DNA of 19,386 bases, taken from positions 1 to 19,386 of the forward strand of contig DATAVK010000103.1 in the NCBI GenBank assembly GCA_036267755.1. Direction: 5' to 3'. Position 1 is the stretch's first letter; each line of letters starts with the position of its first letter. A model generated the notes under the pieces. That model was given only the letters and a program-made list of their open reading frames with translations. It was not told where the DNA came from and made no database searches. The position numbers and the translations under genes are program-made. This document shows positions 1-6,380 of this stretch, in pieces. Origin of the DNA: DATAVK01 sp036267755. Lineage in GTDB: Bacteria; Actinomycetota; Actinomycetes; JAFAQI01.

Positions 1-141
1 CTCGACGAGGTCGAGGTCGCCGTGGTTCCCGGTGAGGCGTTCGGTGCGCCGGGCTGCTTCCGGCTGTCCTACGCGCTCGGCGACGATGACCTGGTCGAGG
101 GGATCACCCGGATCGGCAAGCTGCTCGGCGAGATCGCCTGA
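1..141 (+). CDS. PLP-dependent aminotransferase, C-terminal end (partial)
   Basis: Reading frame 1 is open from the first base and ends at TGA 139-141, giving the last 46 residues of a protein whose start lies outside the window. The piece contains VPGEAFGAPGCFRLSYAL, followed by a short helix ending KLLGEIA. This is the typical end of class I/II fold-type I aminotransferases (aspartate aminotransferase group), where the Arg in the FRLSYA segment binds the substrate carboxylate. Family knowledge would make it an aspartate/aromatic aminotransferase; exact specificity cannot be judged from the tail. It converges on the MerR-type gene with only 13 bp between the two stop codons. In Streptomyces, as I recall, an aspartate aminotransferase lies near the rpmG-had-secE region, which fits the rest of this window. 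Confidence 0.85.
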   Translation, partial: LDEVEVAVVPGEAFGAPGCFRLSYALGDDDLVEGITRIGKLLGEIA

Positions 142-154
142 TCCGTCGTACCTG

Positions 155-892
155 TCAGTCGTGCCGGAGGGTGCGGGCGAGCCAGTCGCCGAAGAAGTTC
201 TGCAGGTCGGCGTCCACCGCGGGACCTAGCTCCTCATCGACCGCGACCCGCGCGAGCGGACGCAGCCGCTCGACGATCGCCGCGATCTCAACGATCTCGG
301 CGTCCGTCGGCACCCAGTCCGGTGGGTGCTGGGCGAGGATGTGGTCGGCGACCGTCGTCACGAACAGGCTGCTCACCGCCTGAACCAGCTCGCGCATCGC
401 CGCGGCGAGCCGCAGCGCGTCGTCCACGGACATCCCGACCCCGACCAGCTCGGCCCCGGCCCGCAACAGCCGCGGCCGATGCACCCGGAACCGGTCGTCG
501 GCCAGCCGGCTGAGCAGCCCGAGCTCGATCGCGCGGTCCAGGGCTCGGGGGTCGTCCAGACCGCCCAGCGTCTCGACCAGCTCGGCGTACCCCAGCTCCT
601 CGGGCAGCTCCGCCGATCCCGGTGCGAGCAGCGCCGTCTCCAGCCCGAGGGTCGCGCCGATGTCGTGACCGGACTCCCAGTCGGCGATGAAGGCAGCGAT
701 GTGGGCGCTGGTGTACCCGCGCTCGAGCAGCCGGCCGATCAGCCGGAGCCGGGCCAGATGGGTGTCGTCGTACCAGCTGGTCCGCCCCCGTCGAAGCGGC
801 GCCGGCAGCAGGCCACGCTCCTGATAGGCACGGACGTTGCGGACCGTCATGCCCGCGGCCTGAGCGAGGTCGTCGACGCGGTACTCAGCCAC
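155..892 (-). CDS. MerR-family transcriptional regulator
   Basis: A 245-residue protein. The N-terminal winged HTH of the MerR family covers residues 4-70 or so: YRVDDLAQAAGMTVRNVRAY, then QERGLLPAP and the wing residues RGRTSWYDDTHLARL. The remaining 170 residues are a mostly helical effector domain with no Cys-rich metal site, so a metal sensor of the MerR/CueR type is unlikely; this long-C-terminus form is common in actinomycetes. The start is GTG at 892, chosen because a good Shine-Dalgarno sequence (GGGAGG) lies about 7 nt upstream on the minus strand. A possible -10 (TATCGT, 935-930 minus) lies in the shared intergenic region. The gene is divergent from the AurF-type oxygenase, so it is the natural candidate to control both itself and that gene through the palindrome at 952-965. 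Ligand unknown. Confidence 0.88.
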   Translation of the reverse strand: MAEYRVDDLAQAAGMTVRNVRAYQERGLLPAPLRRGRTSWYDDTHLARLRLIGRLLERGYTSAHIAAFIADWESGHDIGATLGLETALLAPGSAELPEELGYAELVETLGGLDDPRALDRAIELGLLSRLADDRFRVHRPRLLRAGAELVGVGMSVDDALRLAAAMRELVQAVSSLFVTTVADHILAQHPPDWVPTDAEIVEIAAIVERLRPLARVAVDEELGPAVDADLQNFFGDWLARTLRHD

Positions 893-929
893 GCCGGAGC
901 CTCCCGATCCTCGATGTGGGGTGCGTCAC

Positions 930-981
930 ACGATAGCCAGCCGCTATTGCGCCATTGGCCAATGGGACGTTTACTAACGGC
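930..981. promoter_or_regulatory. Divergent promoter region of the MerR and AurF-type genes
   Basis: The intergenic DNA contains a perfect 14-bp palindrome, CCATTGGCCAATGG, at 952-965, and a 5-bp inverted repeat ATAGC/GCTAT at 933-937 and 943-947. On the plus strand a TTGCGC (947-952) and TACTAA (972-977) are spaced 19 bp apart with the palindrome inside the spacer, a layout typical of MerR-controlled promoters. The predicted start of transcription would fall at or near ATG 982. On the minus strand TATCGT at 935-930 is a plausible -10 for the regulator. The palindrome is read directly from the sequence; promoter assignment and MerR binding are inference. Confidence 0.55.
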
Positions 982-1905
982 ATGGTGATGACCGAGCTCC
1001 CGCCCCGCGAACGGACCGGCGAGAAGTTGCTGCGCTCCGCGGCCAAGACGTCCTTCGATCCCGCGGTCGACGTCGACTGGGCGGCGCCCCAGGACCCGCT
1101 GCAGTTCTACTGCCCGCCGTACCGCTCGAGCCTGTTCGGGACCGCGCTGTGGGACCAGATGACGCCCGAGCAGCGGGTCACGCTGACCAAGCACGAGGTC
1201 GCGAGCATCGCGAGTGTCGGCATCTGGTTCGAGGAGATCCTTATGCAGATGCTGCTGCGCCATGCCTACGACCGCGACCTGACCCGCAAGGACATCCAGT
1301 GGACGCTGACCGAGATCGCCGACGAGTGTCGGCACTCGATCATGTTCGCGACGATGATCTCGACGTTCGGTACGCCGAACTACGGCGTCGACCGGCTGCG
1401 CCACGGGCTCGGGCGGTGGTTCAAGGCCACCTCGACCGGCGTCCAGACCTTCGCCGGCACGATGTACGTCGAAGAGATCCTCGACGCGTTCCAGCGGGAG
1501 GCGATGGACGATGAGTCACTCCAGCCGATCGTGCGTCAGGTCAGCCGGATCCACGTCATCGAGGAGTCGCGCCACATCGGCTACGCCCGCGAGGAAGCGC
1601 TCCGCGCGCTGCAGCACACCGGCCGGATCGGCCGCTGGTACGACCAGCTGATGCTCGGCGTCGTCATGTACCTCGCGACCACCGCCCTGATCAACCCGCG
1701 GGTGTACGCCGAGTGCGGGCTCGACCCTCGCGAGGCCCGGCGCGCCGCCGCGCGCAACCCGCACTGGCGGGACACCAAACGCTTCGCGGCCGCGAAGGTG
1801 CTGGCGTTCTTCGACTCGGCCGGGCTGATCGGCCGCGGCAACCGGTGGCTGCTCCGTCGTGCCGGCGTACTGAGCCACACCCACGGGCCATCCGGGTTGG
1901 GGTAG
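982..1905 (+). CDS. AurF-family diiron oxygenase
   Basis: About 307 residues from ATG 982. The frame is open further up to a TTG at 955, but that lies inside the operator palindrome and has no ribosome site. The protein matches the AurF (p-aminobenzoate N-oxygenase) family of ferritin-like diiron enzymes. Counting from ATG 982, the ligand set is visible: Glu84/85 (WFEEILMQM), Glu115 and His118 (DECRH), Glu164/165 (VEEILDAF), and His191, Glu195, His198 (HVIEESRH). The spacing H-x3-E-x2-H and E-x2-H equals that of AurF as I remember it, so all seven ligands appear present and the enzyme should be active. Family members oxidise aryl-amines or hydroxylate other substrates; the substrate here is unknown. 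No SD precedes ATG 982, suggesting a leaderless mRNA. The stop TAG directly abuts the stop of the convergent patatin gene. Confidence 0.88.
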   Translation: MVMTELPPRERTGEKLLRSAAKTSFDPAVDVDWAAPQDPLQFYCPPYRSSLFGTALWDQMTPEQRVTLTKHEVASIASVGIWFEEILMQMLLRHAYDRDLTRKDIQWTLTEIADECRHSIMFATMISTFGTPNYGVDRLRHGLGRWFKATSTGVQTFAGTMYVEEILDAFQREAMDDESLQPIVRQVSRIHVIEESRHIGYAREEALRALQHTGRIGRWYDQLMLGVVMYLATTALINPRVYAECGLDPREARRAAARNPHWRDTKRFAAAKVLAFFDSAGLIGRGNRWLLRRAGVLSHTHGPSGLG

Positions 1906-2859
1906 TCAGGAGGACCCGGCTCCGGCCGGATCGATGAGCCGGCGGGGGCGAGGCTGCCGCTCGGCCCGGACCATGGCCCGGCCTGCCTCCCGGCCGGCCC
2001 GGATCAGCCACGAGGTCCGCGAGAAGTCGCGCATGTCGTGGCGGCCCAACGACAGCGCCGGAAGCGCGACCACCCGCTGACCCGCACGGGGCGTCGGCTG
2101 CTGCCGCCCCAGGTGCGAGCGGGAGATCGCGAAGCACTCGAGCAGGACGTCCAGGGCCGACATCCGCTCGTCGGCCCAGCCGGCGTAGGTCCGGGCGACA
2201 TCGAGCACCCACACCCGCGCCGCGCCCAGGCCGAGCGCGTGCTGAGTCGGCACCGGGCAGGACACGCCGCCGTCGACGTGCAGCCGGTCACCCAGCTTCA
2301 CCGGGGGGAACAGTCCGGGAATGCACGCCGAGGCGCTTAACACCTCGAGCGGGTCGCCGGTAGTCCACCAGACCGGCTCCCCGGAGAGCAGGTCGGTGGT
2401 GACGACGTGGCATGGGATCGCGGTCTCGGACAGGTCGTCGATGGTCAGGCTGTCGGCGAGGATTCGGCGCAGCCCCGACGCTGTGTAGAGATGGTTGTCG
2501 CGGGCCACCAGCCGCCGGGCGATGGCGAACCTGCCGTCGGGGAAGACCGCCCGCCTCGACATCGACCGCCAGACCGCCTCCAGGGCGGTCAACCGGTCGA
2601 GGCTGGGGTCGGTCGCGACGTAGACCGCGTTGATCGATCCCACCGAGCAGCCGACGACGGCGTCCGGGACGATGCCTGCCTCGACGAGGGCCTGCAACGC
2701 GCCGACCTGAGCGGCGCCGAGGCTGCCGCCGCCGGAGAGTACGACGACTTCACGAGGCGGGATCGGGTTGGTGGCGCGGCCGGGTCGGCGGCCACGTCGC
2801 CAGGGGTTCAGCGCGCCCACGTCGTCCCTCCCGCCTGCCGGACGAGGCGGCTGGCTCAC
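1906..2859 (-). CDS. Patatin-like phospholipase family protein
   Basis: A 317-residue protein with a patatin fold. The oxyanion-hole loop SGGGSLGAAQVG is at residues 42-53, the nucleophile elbow GCSVG gives Ser72, and the catalytic Asp is in the DGG motif (Asp196), so the Ser-Asp dyad is intact. Known family members hydrolyse acyl esters of phospholipids or other lipids; bacterial RssA-like members are cytoplasmic. There is no signal peptide; the first 35 residues are basic and Pro/Arg-rich. The start is GTG at 2859. Its stop (TGA read on minus, 1908-1906) touches the stop of the AurF-type gene with no base between. It follows the MFS gene in the same direction after an 87-bp gap that holds a strong hairpin, so it is probably transcribed separately. 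Substrate unknown. Confidence 0.9.
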   Translation of the reverse strand: MSQPPRPAGGRDDVGALNPWRRGRRPGRATNPIPPREVVVLSGGGSLGAAQVGALQALVEAGIVPDAVVGCSVGSINAVYVATDPSLDRLTALEAVWRSMSRRAVFPDGRFAIARRLVARDNHLYTASGLRRILADSLTIDDLSETAIPCHVVTTDLLSGEPVWWTTGDPLEVLSASACIPGLFPPVKLGDRLHVDGGVSCPVPTQHALGLGAARVWVLDVARTYAGWADERMSALDVLLECFAISRSHLGRQQPTPRAGQRVVALPALSLGRHDMRDFSRTSWLIRAGREAGRAMVRAERQPRPRRLIDPAGAGSS

Positions 2860-2894
2860 ACCGGTGAGGCCCCGGTGATACCCGCCTGAACCCG

Positions 2895-2936
2895 CGTCAC
2901 GCCACCGGCCAACAGTGCCGGGCCGGTGGCGTGACG
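2895..2936 (-). terminator. Strong hairpin downstream of the MFS exporter gene
   Basis: Two 16-nt arms, 2895-2910 (CGTCACGCCACCGGCC) and 2921-2936, are perfectly complementary and separated by a 10-nt loop. The structure begins 11 nt after the MFS stop codon and ends 36 bp before the patatin start. No T-run follows on either strand. Hairpins of this kind without a U-tract are commonly taken as actinobacterial terminators, so it probably ends the MFS transcript. An operator role for the patatin gene cannot be excluded. Confidence 0.65.
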
Positions 2937-2946
2937 ATAGGACGGT

Positions 2947-4389
2947 TCAGACGCTGACGGGCAGCGACACCGCTTCCGACTCGACGTCCGAGCCGGGGAA
3001 CGCCTCGTCGACCGGTGACTCGACGGTGCCACGACCGGGCACTACGAGCATCGACAGCGCCGCAAACGCCACGACCCCTGCACCGACGGCGACGGCCGCG
3101 CGCAGCCCGTGGACGAAGTCCGGACCCGATAGGTAGCTGCCGTGCGCTGCGAACACCGACGCCAGCACCGCCACTCCGAAGACTCCGCCGAGCTCGCGCA
3201 GCGCATTCGTCGCACCGGACGCGATGCCTTCCTCGCTGCGCCGCACGCTTGACAGCACCACGGTCGCCACCGGAGCGAAGAACAGCGCCATGCCGGTGCC
3301 GCTGACGATGAACGCCGGAACCAGATGCGAGTAGGGCACGTCCACCGTGGTCACCGCGGCCAGCCAGGCCAGGCCGACCGCTTGCAACGCGAGGCCGGTA
3401 ATGACGACGACCTTGCCGCCGATCTTGTCGGCGAGCAGGCCGGCCAGCGGGGAGACCACAATCGGCATGCCGGTCCATGGCAGGGTCCGTAGCCCCGCCT
3501 GGAGCGGCGAGTAGTGCTGAACCGTCTGCAGGAACTGGGCCAGCAGGAAGATCGAACCGAACATCCCGAAGAACATCAGCATGCTGGCCAGGTTGGTGGC
3601 CGAGAACCCACGCGAGGCGAACAACCGCATCGGCAGCATCGGGGTCGACGTACGGGTCTCCCAACCGACGAAGGCCACCATCAGCGCCACACCGATCGCG
3701 ATCGAGGTGACGACGAACGACGAGGACCAGCCGAGGTCGTTCGCCCGGACGACGCCGAGCACGATGCCGAACAGACCCGCGCTGGCGAGGGCGACACCGG
3801 GGACGTCGAGCGCCAGGGCCGGGCCACGGCTCTCGACGAGGCGCAGCCGGGCGATCGGCACCAGCAGGACGCCCAGCGGCACGTTGAGCCAGAAGATCGT
3901 CTGCCACGACCAGCCGCTGACGACCGCGCCGCCGACGACCGGGCCGGTCGCGATCGCGAGGCCCGCCACGGCGCCCCAGATCCCGAGGGCCATGCCGCGT
4001 CGCTCGATCGGGACGGCGGCCGACAGCAGGGTCAGGGTGAGCGGTACGACGATGGCCGCGCCAGCCCCTTGCACCGCGCGGAACGCAATCAGCCACTCGA
4101 TGCTGGGCGCCAGGGCCGCGGCGGCCGAGCCGAGGGTGAAGATGCTGAGCCCGACGACGAGCATCCGGCGCCGGCCGAACCGCTCACCGAGCGAGGCACC
4201 GGTGAGTAGCAGCACGGCGAACGTCAGCGTGTAGGCGTTGACGGTCCACTCCAACGATGAAAGCGACGCATTGAGGTCGTGCCGGATGACCGGCAGCGCG
4301 GTGGTGACCACGAGGTTGTCCAGCTGCGCCATGAACAGCGCGACGCTCGTCACGACGAACGTCCAGATGGTGCGGGTTCGAGCAGACAT
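2947..4389 (-). CDS. EmrB/QacA-type (DHA2) MFS drug exporter
   Basis: A 480-residue inner-membrane proton antiporter of the 14-helix DHA2 family. Motif A is seen as GASLGERFGRRRM after the second helix. A motif-C-like stretch follows later (IWGAVAGLAIATGPVVGG), and the LNVPLGV loop is typical of EmrB/QacA proteins. Start ATG 4389 is preferred to the upstream in-frame start at 4431, because AGGAGG (4399-4394 minus) is ideally placed and because the upstream start lies before the operator. Family knowledge predicts efflux of lipophilic or cationic compounds; the substrate is unknown. The neighbouring tetR gene upstream and the shared operator sequence indicate repression by that regulator, with release by a ligand that is probably also exported. 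A hairpin at 2895-2936 follows the gene. Confidence 0.92.
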   Translation of the reverse strand: MSARTRTIWTFVVTSVALFMAQLDNLVVTTALPVIRHDLNASLSSLEWTVNAYTLTFAVLLLTGASLGERFGRRRMLVVGLSIFTLGSAAAALAPSIEWLIAFRAVQGAGAAIVVPLTLTLLSAAVPIERRGMALGIWGAVAGLAIATGPVVGGAVVSGWSWQTIFWLNVPLGVLLVPIARLRLVESRGPALALDVPGVALASAGLFGIVLGVVRANDLGWSSSFVVTSIAIGVALMVAFVGWETRTSTPMLPMRLFASRGFSATNLASMLMFFGMFGSIFLLAQFLQTVQHYSPLQAGLRTLPWTGMPIVVSPLAGLLADKIGGKVVVITGLALQAVGLAWLAAVTTVDVPYSHLVPAFIVSGTGMALFFAPVATVVLSSVRRSEEGIASGATNALRELGGVFGVAVLASVFAAHGSYLSGPDFVHGLRAAVAVGAGVVAFAALSMLVVPGRGTVESPVDEAFPGSDVESEAVSLPVSV

Positions 4390-4397
4390 CGATCCTC

Positions 4398-4437
4398 CTA
4401 GTAGTGAGTAGTCACTCACTTGTCGGGTCAAAAAAAA
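4398..4437 (-). promoter_or_regulatory. MFS promoter/operator (first TetR operator copy)
   Basis: The inverted repeat AGTGAGT-AGTC-ACTCACT occupies 4403-4420. Its two 7-bp half-sites are identical to those of the operator in front of tetR (5012-5031); only the 4-bp centre differs. On the minus strand TTGACC (4431-4426) is a good -35, followed after 19 bp by CACTAC or after 18 bp by TCACTA as a poor -10, so the operator covers the core promoter. An unbroken run of eight A (T on the coding strand) at 4430-4437 is conspicuous in this GC-rich DNA. It may serve as an UP-like element, or as a weak U-tract for the end of tetR. Confidence 0.75.
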
Positions 4438-5004
4438 TCAGCTGTCAGTGTCGGGGATGCTGAGCCAGGCCGGCGGGAGGCAGGCCTTGATCCAGGCCGA
4501 GTCGTGTGAGGTGGCGTCCATCGACGCGATGACGTTCAAGAGCATTCCGGTGGCGAAGAACTGCTGCATCCGCTCGTCACTGGCGCCGGAGAGTCGGACT
4601 ACCTCGCGCCACAGCCGGCCGAACTCGCGCCGGGTGACCTCGGCGATCTCGGGGTCGTCGCAGGCGCTGTAGGCGTGCATCTGCAGCAGCAGCTCGTCGC
4701 GATCCCGAAGCAGCTCGCTGTAGACCTCGGCCATCGCCTCGATGGCTGCCTCGCCGGTGCGGTCGCCGGCCGCCGCGGTGAAGGCGTCACGTACCCGGCC
4801 AAACCCCTGCTCGACCAGGGCGATGAACAGCGCCTTCTTGGTCGGAAACAACCGGAACAGGTAGGGCTGGCTGATGCCGGCGGCCCGCGCCACGTCCTCG
4901 GTCGAGGTCCCGTGATACCCGCCCGCCGCGAACACGTGGACGGCGGCGCGGAGCACGTCAGCACGACGGTCCGTTGCGGTCATCCGTGTGGCGGTCGGGG
5001 TCAT
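4438..5004 (-). CDS. TetR-family transcriptional repressor
   Basis: A 188-residue protein from ATG 5004. The TetR HTH lies at about residues 33-53 (TSTEDVARAAGISQPYLFRL), followed by the usual FPTKKALF helix start. The C-terminal two thirds are the helical ligand-binding/dimer domain with no close functional signature. Start choice: the frame continues to a GTG at 5025, but that lies inside the 20-bp operator. ATG 5004 falls exactly where transcription should begin from the TTGACA-N17-CACTAT promoter, so the mRNA is probably leaderless; ATG 4983 is a third option. Autoregulation is indicated by the operator over its own promoter, and control of the MFS exporter by the second copy 48 bp downstream of its stop. 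Inducer unknown. Confidence 0.9.
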   Translation of the reverse strand: MTPTATRMTATDRRADVLRAAVHVFAAGGYHGTSTEDVARAAGISQPYLFRLFPTKKALFIALVEQGFGRVRDAFTAAAGDRTGEAAIEAMAEVYSELLRDRDELLLQMHAYSACDDPEIAEVTRREFGRLWREVVRLSGASDERMQQFFATGMLLNVIASMDATSHDSAWIKACLPPAWLSIPDTDS

Positions 5005-5039
5005 GGGGACATAGTGAGTGATCACTCACTACTTGTCAA
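5005..5039 (-). promoter_or_regulatory. tetR promoter with overlapping 20-bp perfect palindromic operator
   Basis: TAGTGAGTGATCACTCACTA at 5012-5031 is a perfect palindrome. On the minus strand TTGACA (5039-5034, full -35 consensus) is followed by 17 bp and then CACTAT (5016-5011). The operator therefore fills the spacer and touches the -10. Six bases separate the -10 from ATG 5004, placing the predicted transcription start on the A of that codon. The sequence elements are seen directly; binding by the adjacent TetR protein is inference, supported by the second copy at 4403-4420. Confidence 0.82.
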
Positions 5040-5063
5040 GCGACACCCGCCCGCGACCCGAGA

Positions 5064-5492
5064 TCAGGCGAGCTGGACGGTCAGCCTCGCCTTGGTGAGC
5101 ACGGTGGCAGCGTTCGCGCTGGCTTCGAGGACGACCGAAACCTTGCGATCGTCAAGCTTGCTTTCGACCCGGCCGGCGACGGTCAATGTGGTGCCAACGT
5201 CGTCGTCGGGCACCGGCACGGGTGCGGAGAACCGCACGCCGTACTCCACCACTGCCGCCGGGTCGCCGGCCCAGTCGGTGACGACGCGCCCGGCCTCGGC
5301 CATCGTGAACATCCCGTGGGCGATGACGTTGGGCAAGCCGACCGACTTGGCGACGCGCTCGTTCCAGTGGATGACGTTGAAGTCTCCCGAGGCGCCGCAG
5401 TACTTCACCAGGTTCACCCGCTGGACCGTGAAGGTCTGCGTGGGCAGCTCGGTGCCCACCTCGACGTCGTCGTAGCTGACGGTTGCGGTCAT
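5064..5492 (-). CDS. hadB: MaoC-like (3R)-hydroxyacyl dehydratase subunit, HadB type
   Basis: A 142-residue hot-dog-fold protein. The hydratase-2 motif is visible around residues 35-63: GASGDFNVIHWNERVAKSVG followed by LPNVIAHGMFTM. The Asp and His of the GDFNVIH stretch are the expected catalytic pair. In Mycobacterium HadB is the catalytic partner of HadA in type II fatty-acid synthase, dehydrating 3-hydroxyacyl-ACP. In other actinomycetes the same pair is conserved next to rpmG and its exact role is less clear. It starts 2 nt after the hadA stop, so the two are co-translated. No hadC follows; the next gene is tetR, whose promoter lies 25 bp downstream. Confidence 0.88.
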   Translation of the reverse strand: MTATVSYDDVEVGTELPTQTFTVQRVNLVKYCGASGDFNVIHWNERVAKSVGLPNVIAHGMFTMAEAGRVVTDWAGDPAAVVEYGVRFSAPVPVPDDDVGTTLTVAGRVESKLDDRKVSVVLEASANAATVLTKARLTVQLA

Positions 5493-5494
5493 GG

Positions 5495-5959
5495 TCAGCC
5501 TTCCTTGGCCGCGGCGGTCCCGCGGGAGACGAGCGTCGAGTACATGTCGCTGACCGGCTGACCCGCGGCGTCGATCACGCTGATCCGGGTTGTCATCAGC
5601 TCGTTGCTGCCGGCATCGCGGATGTCAATGACGCTGCTGGTCGCCGACAGAACGTCACCGGCGTACACCGGGCGGTGGTGGACGAAGCGCTGCTCGCCGT
5701 GCACGACCATCGCGTAGTTCAGGCCGAGACCCGGGTCGGCGACCGGTCCCTCGAGCGCGAACCGGAACTGCAGGGTGGTGAGGAAGGTCGGCGGGGCGAC
5801 GACGTCCGGGTGACCCAGCGCCTTCGCGGCCTCGACACTGGTGTAGGCCGGGTTGGCGTCGCCGATCGCTTCGGCGAACCGGCGGATCAGCTCGCGCGAC
5901 ACCTCATAGGTGTCACTGGTCGGGTACTCCCGGCCGATGAACTCGCGGTTGACAGGCAT
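5495..5959 (-). CDS. hadA: HadA-type hydroxyacyl dehydratase partner (FAS1-like dehydratase domain)
   Basis: A 154-residue protein beginning MPVNREFIGREYPTSDTYEV. It has the N-terminal MaoC-like/FAS1-like dehydratase fold: REFIG..Y.....YEVSRELIRRFAEAIGDANPAY is a clear signature of the actinobacterial HadA/UPF0336 family. The GDANPAY stretch lacks the catalytic His of HadB, as expected for the non-catalytic subunit that helps bind the acyl chain. It lies 36 bp after rpmG and 2 bp before hadB in the same direction. The gene order rpmG-hadA-hadB is conserved across many actinomycetes (established knowledge), which supports the call. Confidence 0.88.
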   Translation of the reverse strand: MPVNREFIGREYPTSDTYEVSRELIRRFAEAIGDANPAYTSVEAAKALGHPDVVAPPTFLTTLQFRFALEGPVADPGLGLNYAMVVHGEQRFVHHRPVYAGDVLSATSSVIDIRDAGSNELMTTRISVIDAAGQPVSDMYSTLVSRGTAAAKEG

Positions 5960-5995
5960 GGGCGGGACGCTATCGCCCCGCGCCTATCGCGGTGA

Positions 5996-6160
5996 CTAGC
6001 GGGTTTCGCGGTGCGCCGTGTGGTGCCGGCAGTTCGGGCAGAACTTCTTCAGTTCCATCCGGTCCGGATCGTTGCGGCGGTTCTTCCGCGTGATGTAGTT
6101 GCGGTGCTTGCACACGTCGCAGGCCAGGGTGATCTTCGGCCGGACGTCGGTGGCTGCCAC
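5996..6160 (-). CDS. rpmG: 50S ribosomal protein L33
   Basis: A 54-residue basic protein starting at GTG 6160 and ending TAG 5998-5996. The translation begins MAATDVRPKITLACDVCKHR and contains NYITRKNRRNDPDR, then FCPNC. The four cysteines in two CxxC pairs make the zinc-binding (C+) form of L33, so the organism may also carry a Zn-free paralogue used under zinc starvation. Length is normal for the family (about 50-55 residues). A purine-rich stretch (AGAAGGG) lies about 9 nt upstream of GTG. It sits 67 bp downstream of tRNA-Met and upstream of hadA, all leftward, the standard actinobacterial arrangement; transcription may read through from the tRNA. Confidence 0.95.
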   Translation of the reverse strand: MAATDVRPKITLACDVCKHRNYITRKNRRNDPDRMELKKFCPNCRHHTAHRETR

Positions 6161-6227
6161 GGGTGGGACCCTTCTTCGTACGATGAGCTGACGGCGGCCT
6201 TCGAGACTACCGCCAAAGGCCGGTGGG

Positions 6228-6301
6228 TAGCGGAGGCCGGATTTGAACCGGCGACACAGCGATTATGAGCCGCTTGCTCTGCCTGGCTGAGCTACTCCGC
6301 C
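6228..6301 (-). tRNA. tRNA-Met (CAT), elongator type
   Basis: The minus strand folds as a tRNA: acceptor GGCGGAG pairs with CTCCGCT (one terminal G-U), TAGCTCAG starts the D-arm, the anticodon CAT is at 6267-6265, and the T-arm GCCGGTTCAAATCCGGC is a perfect 5-bp stem. The terminal G1-U72 pair and overall sequence match the elongator Met tRNA that precedes rpmG in mycobacteria, rather than an initiator. The discriminator is A, followed by CCC, so a full CCA end is not encoded. Confidence 0.93.
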
Positions 6302-6380
6302 GCGGCTGTCCATCCTGCCACAGCTTCGAGGCAGCGATCAGGCCGGAAATGCTCTGCCGTCATGAGTCAGTGGATCCGGC

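Noticed and set aside
955..981. TTG start for the AurF-type gene
   Set aside because: It lies in the palindrome and probable promoter; ATG 982 is better placed and retains the whole domain.
326..988. A 220-codon plus-strand frame over the MerR-type gene
   Set aside because: Antisense to a clear HTH protein and runs through the divergent promoter.
2897..4096. A 399-codon minus-strand frame inside the MFS gene
   Set aside because: Same strand but another frame; composition is Arg/Gly/Asp-rich with no domain, whereas the MFS frame shows clear transporter motifs and helices.
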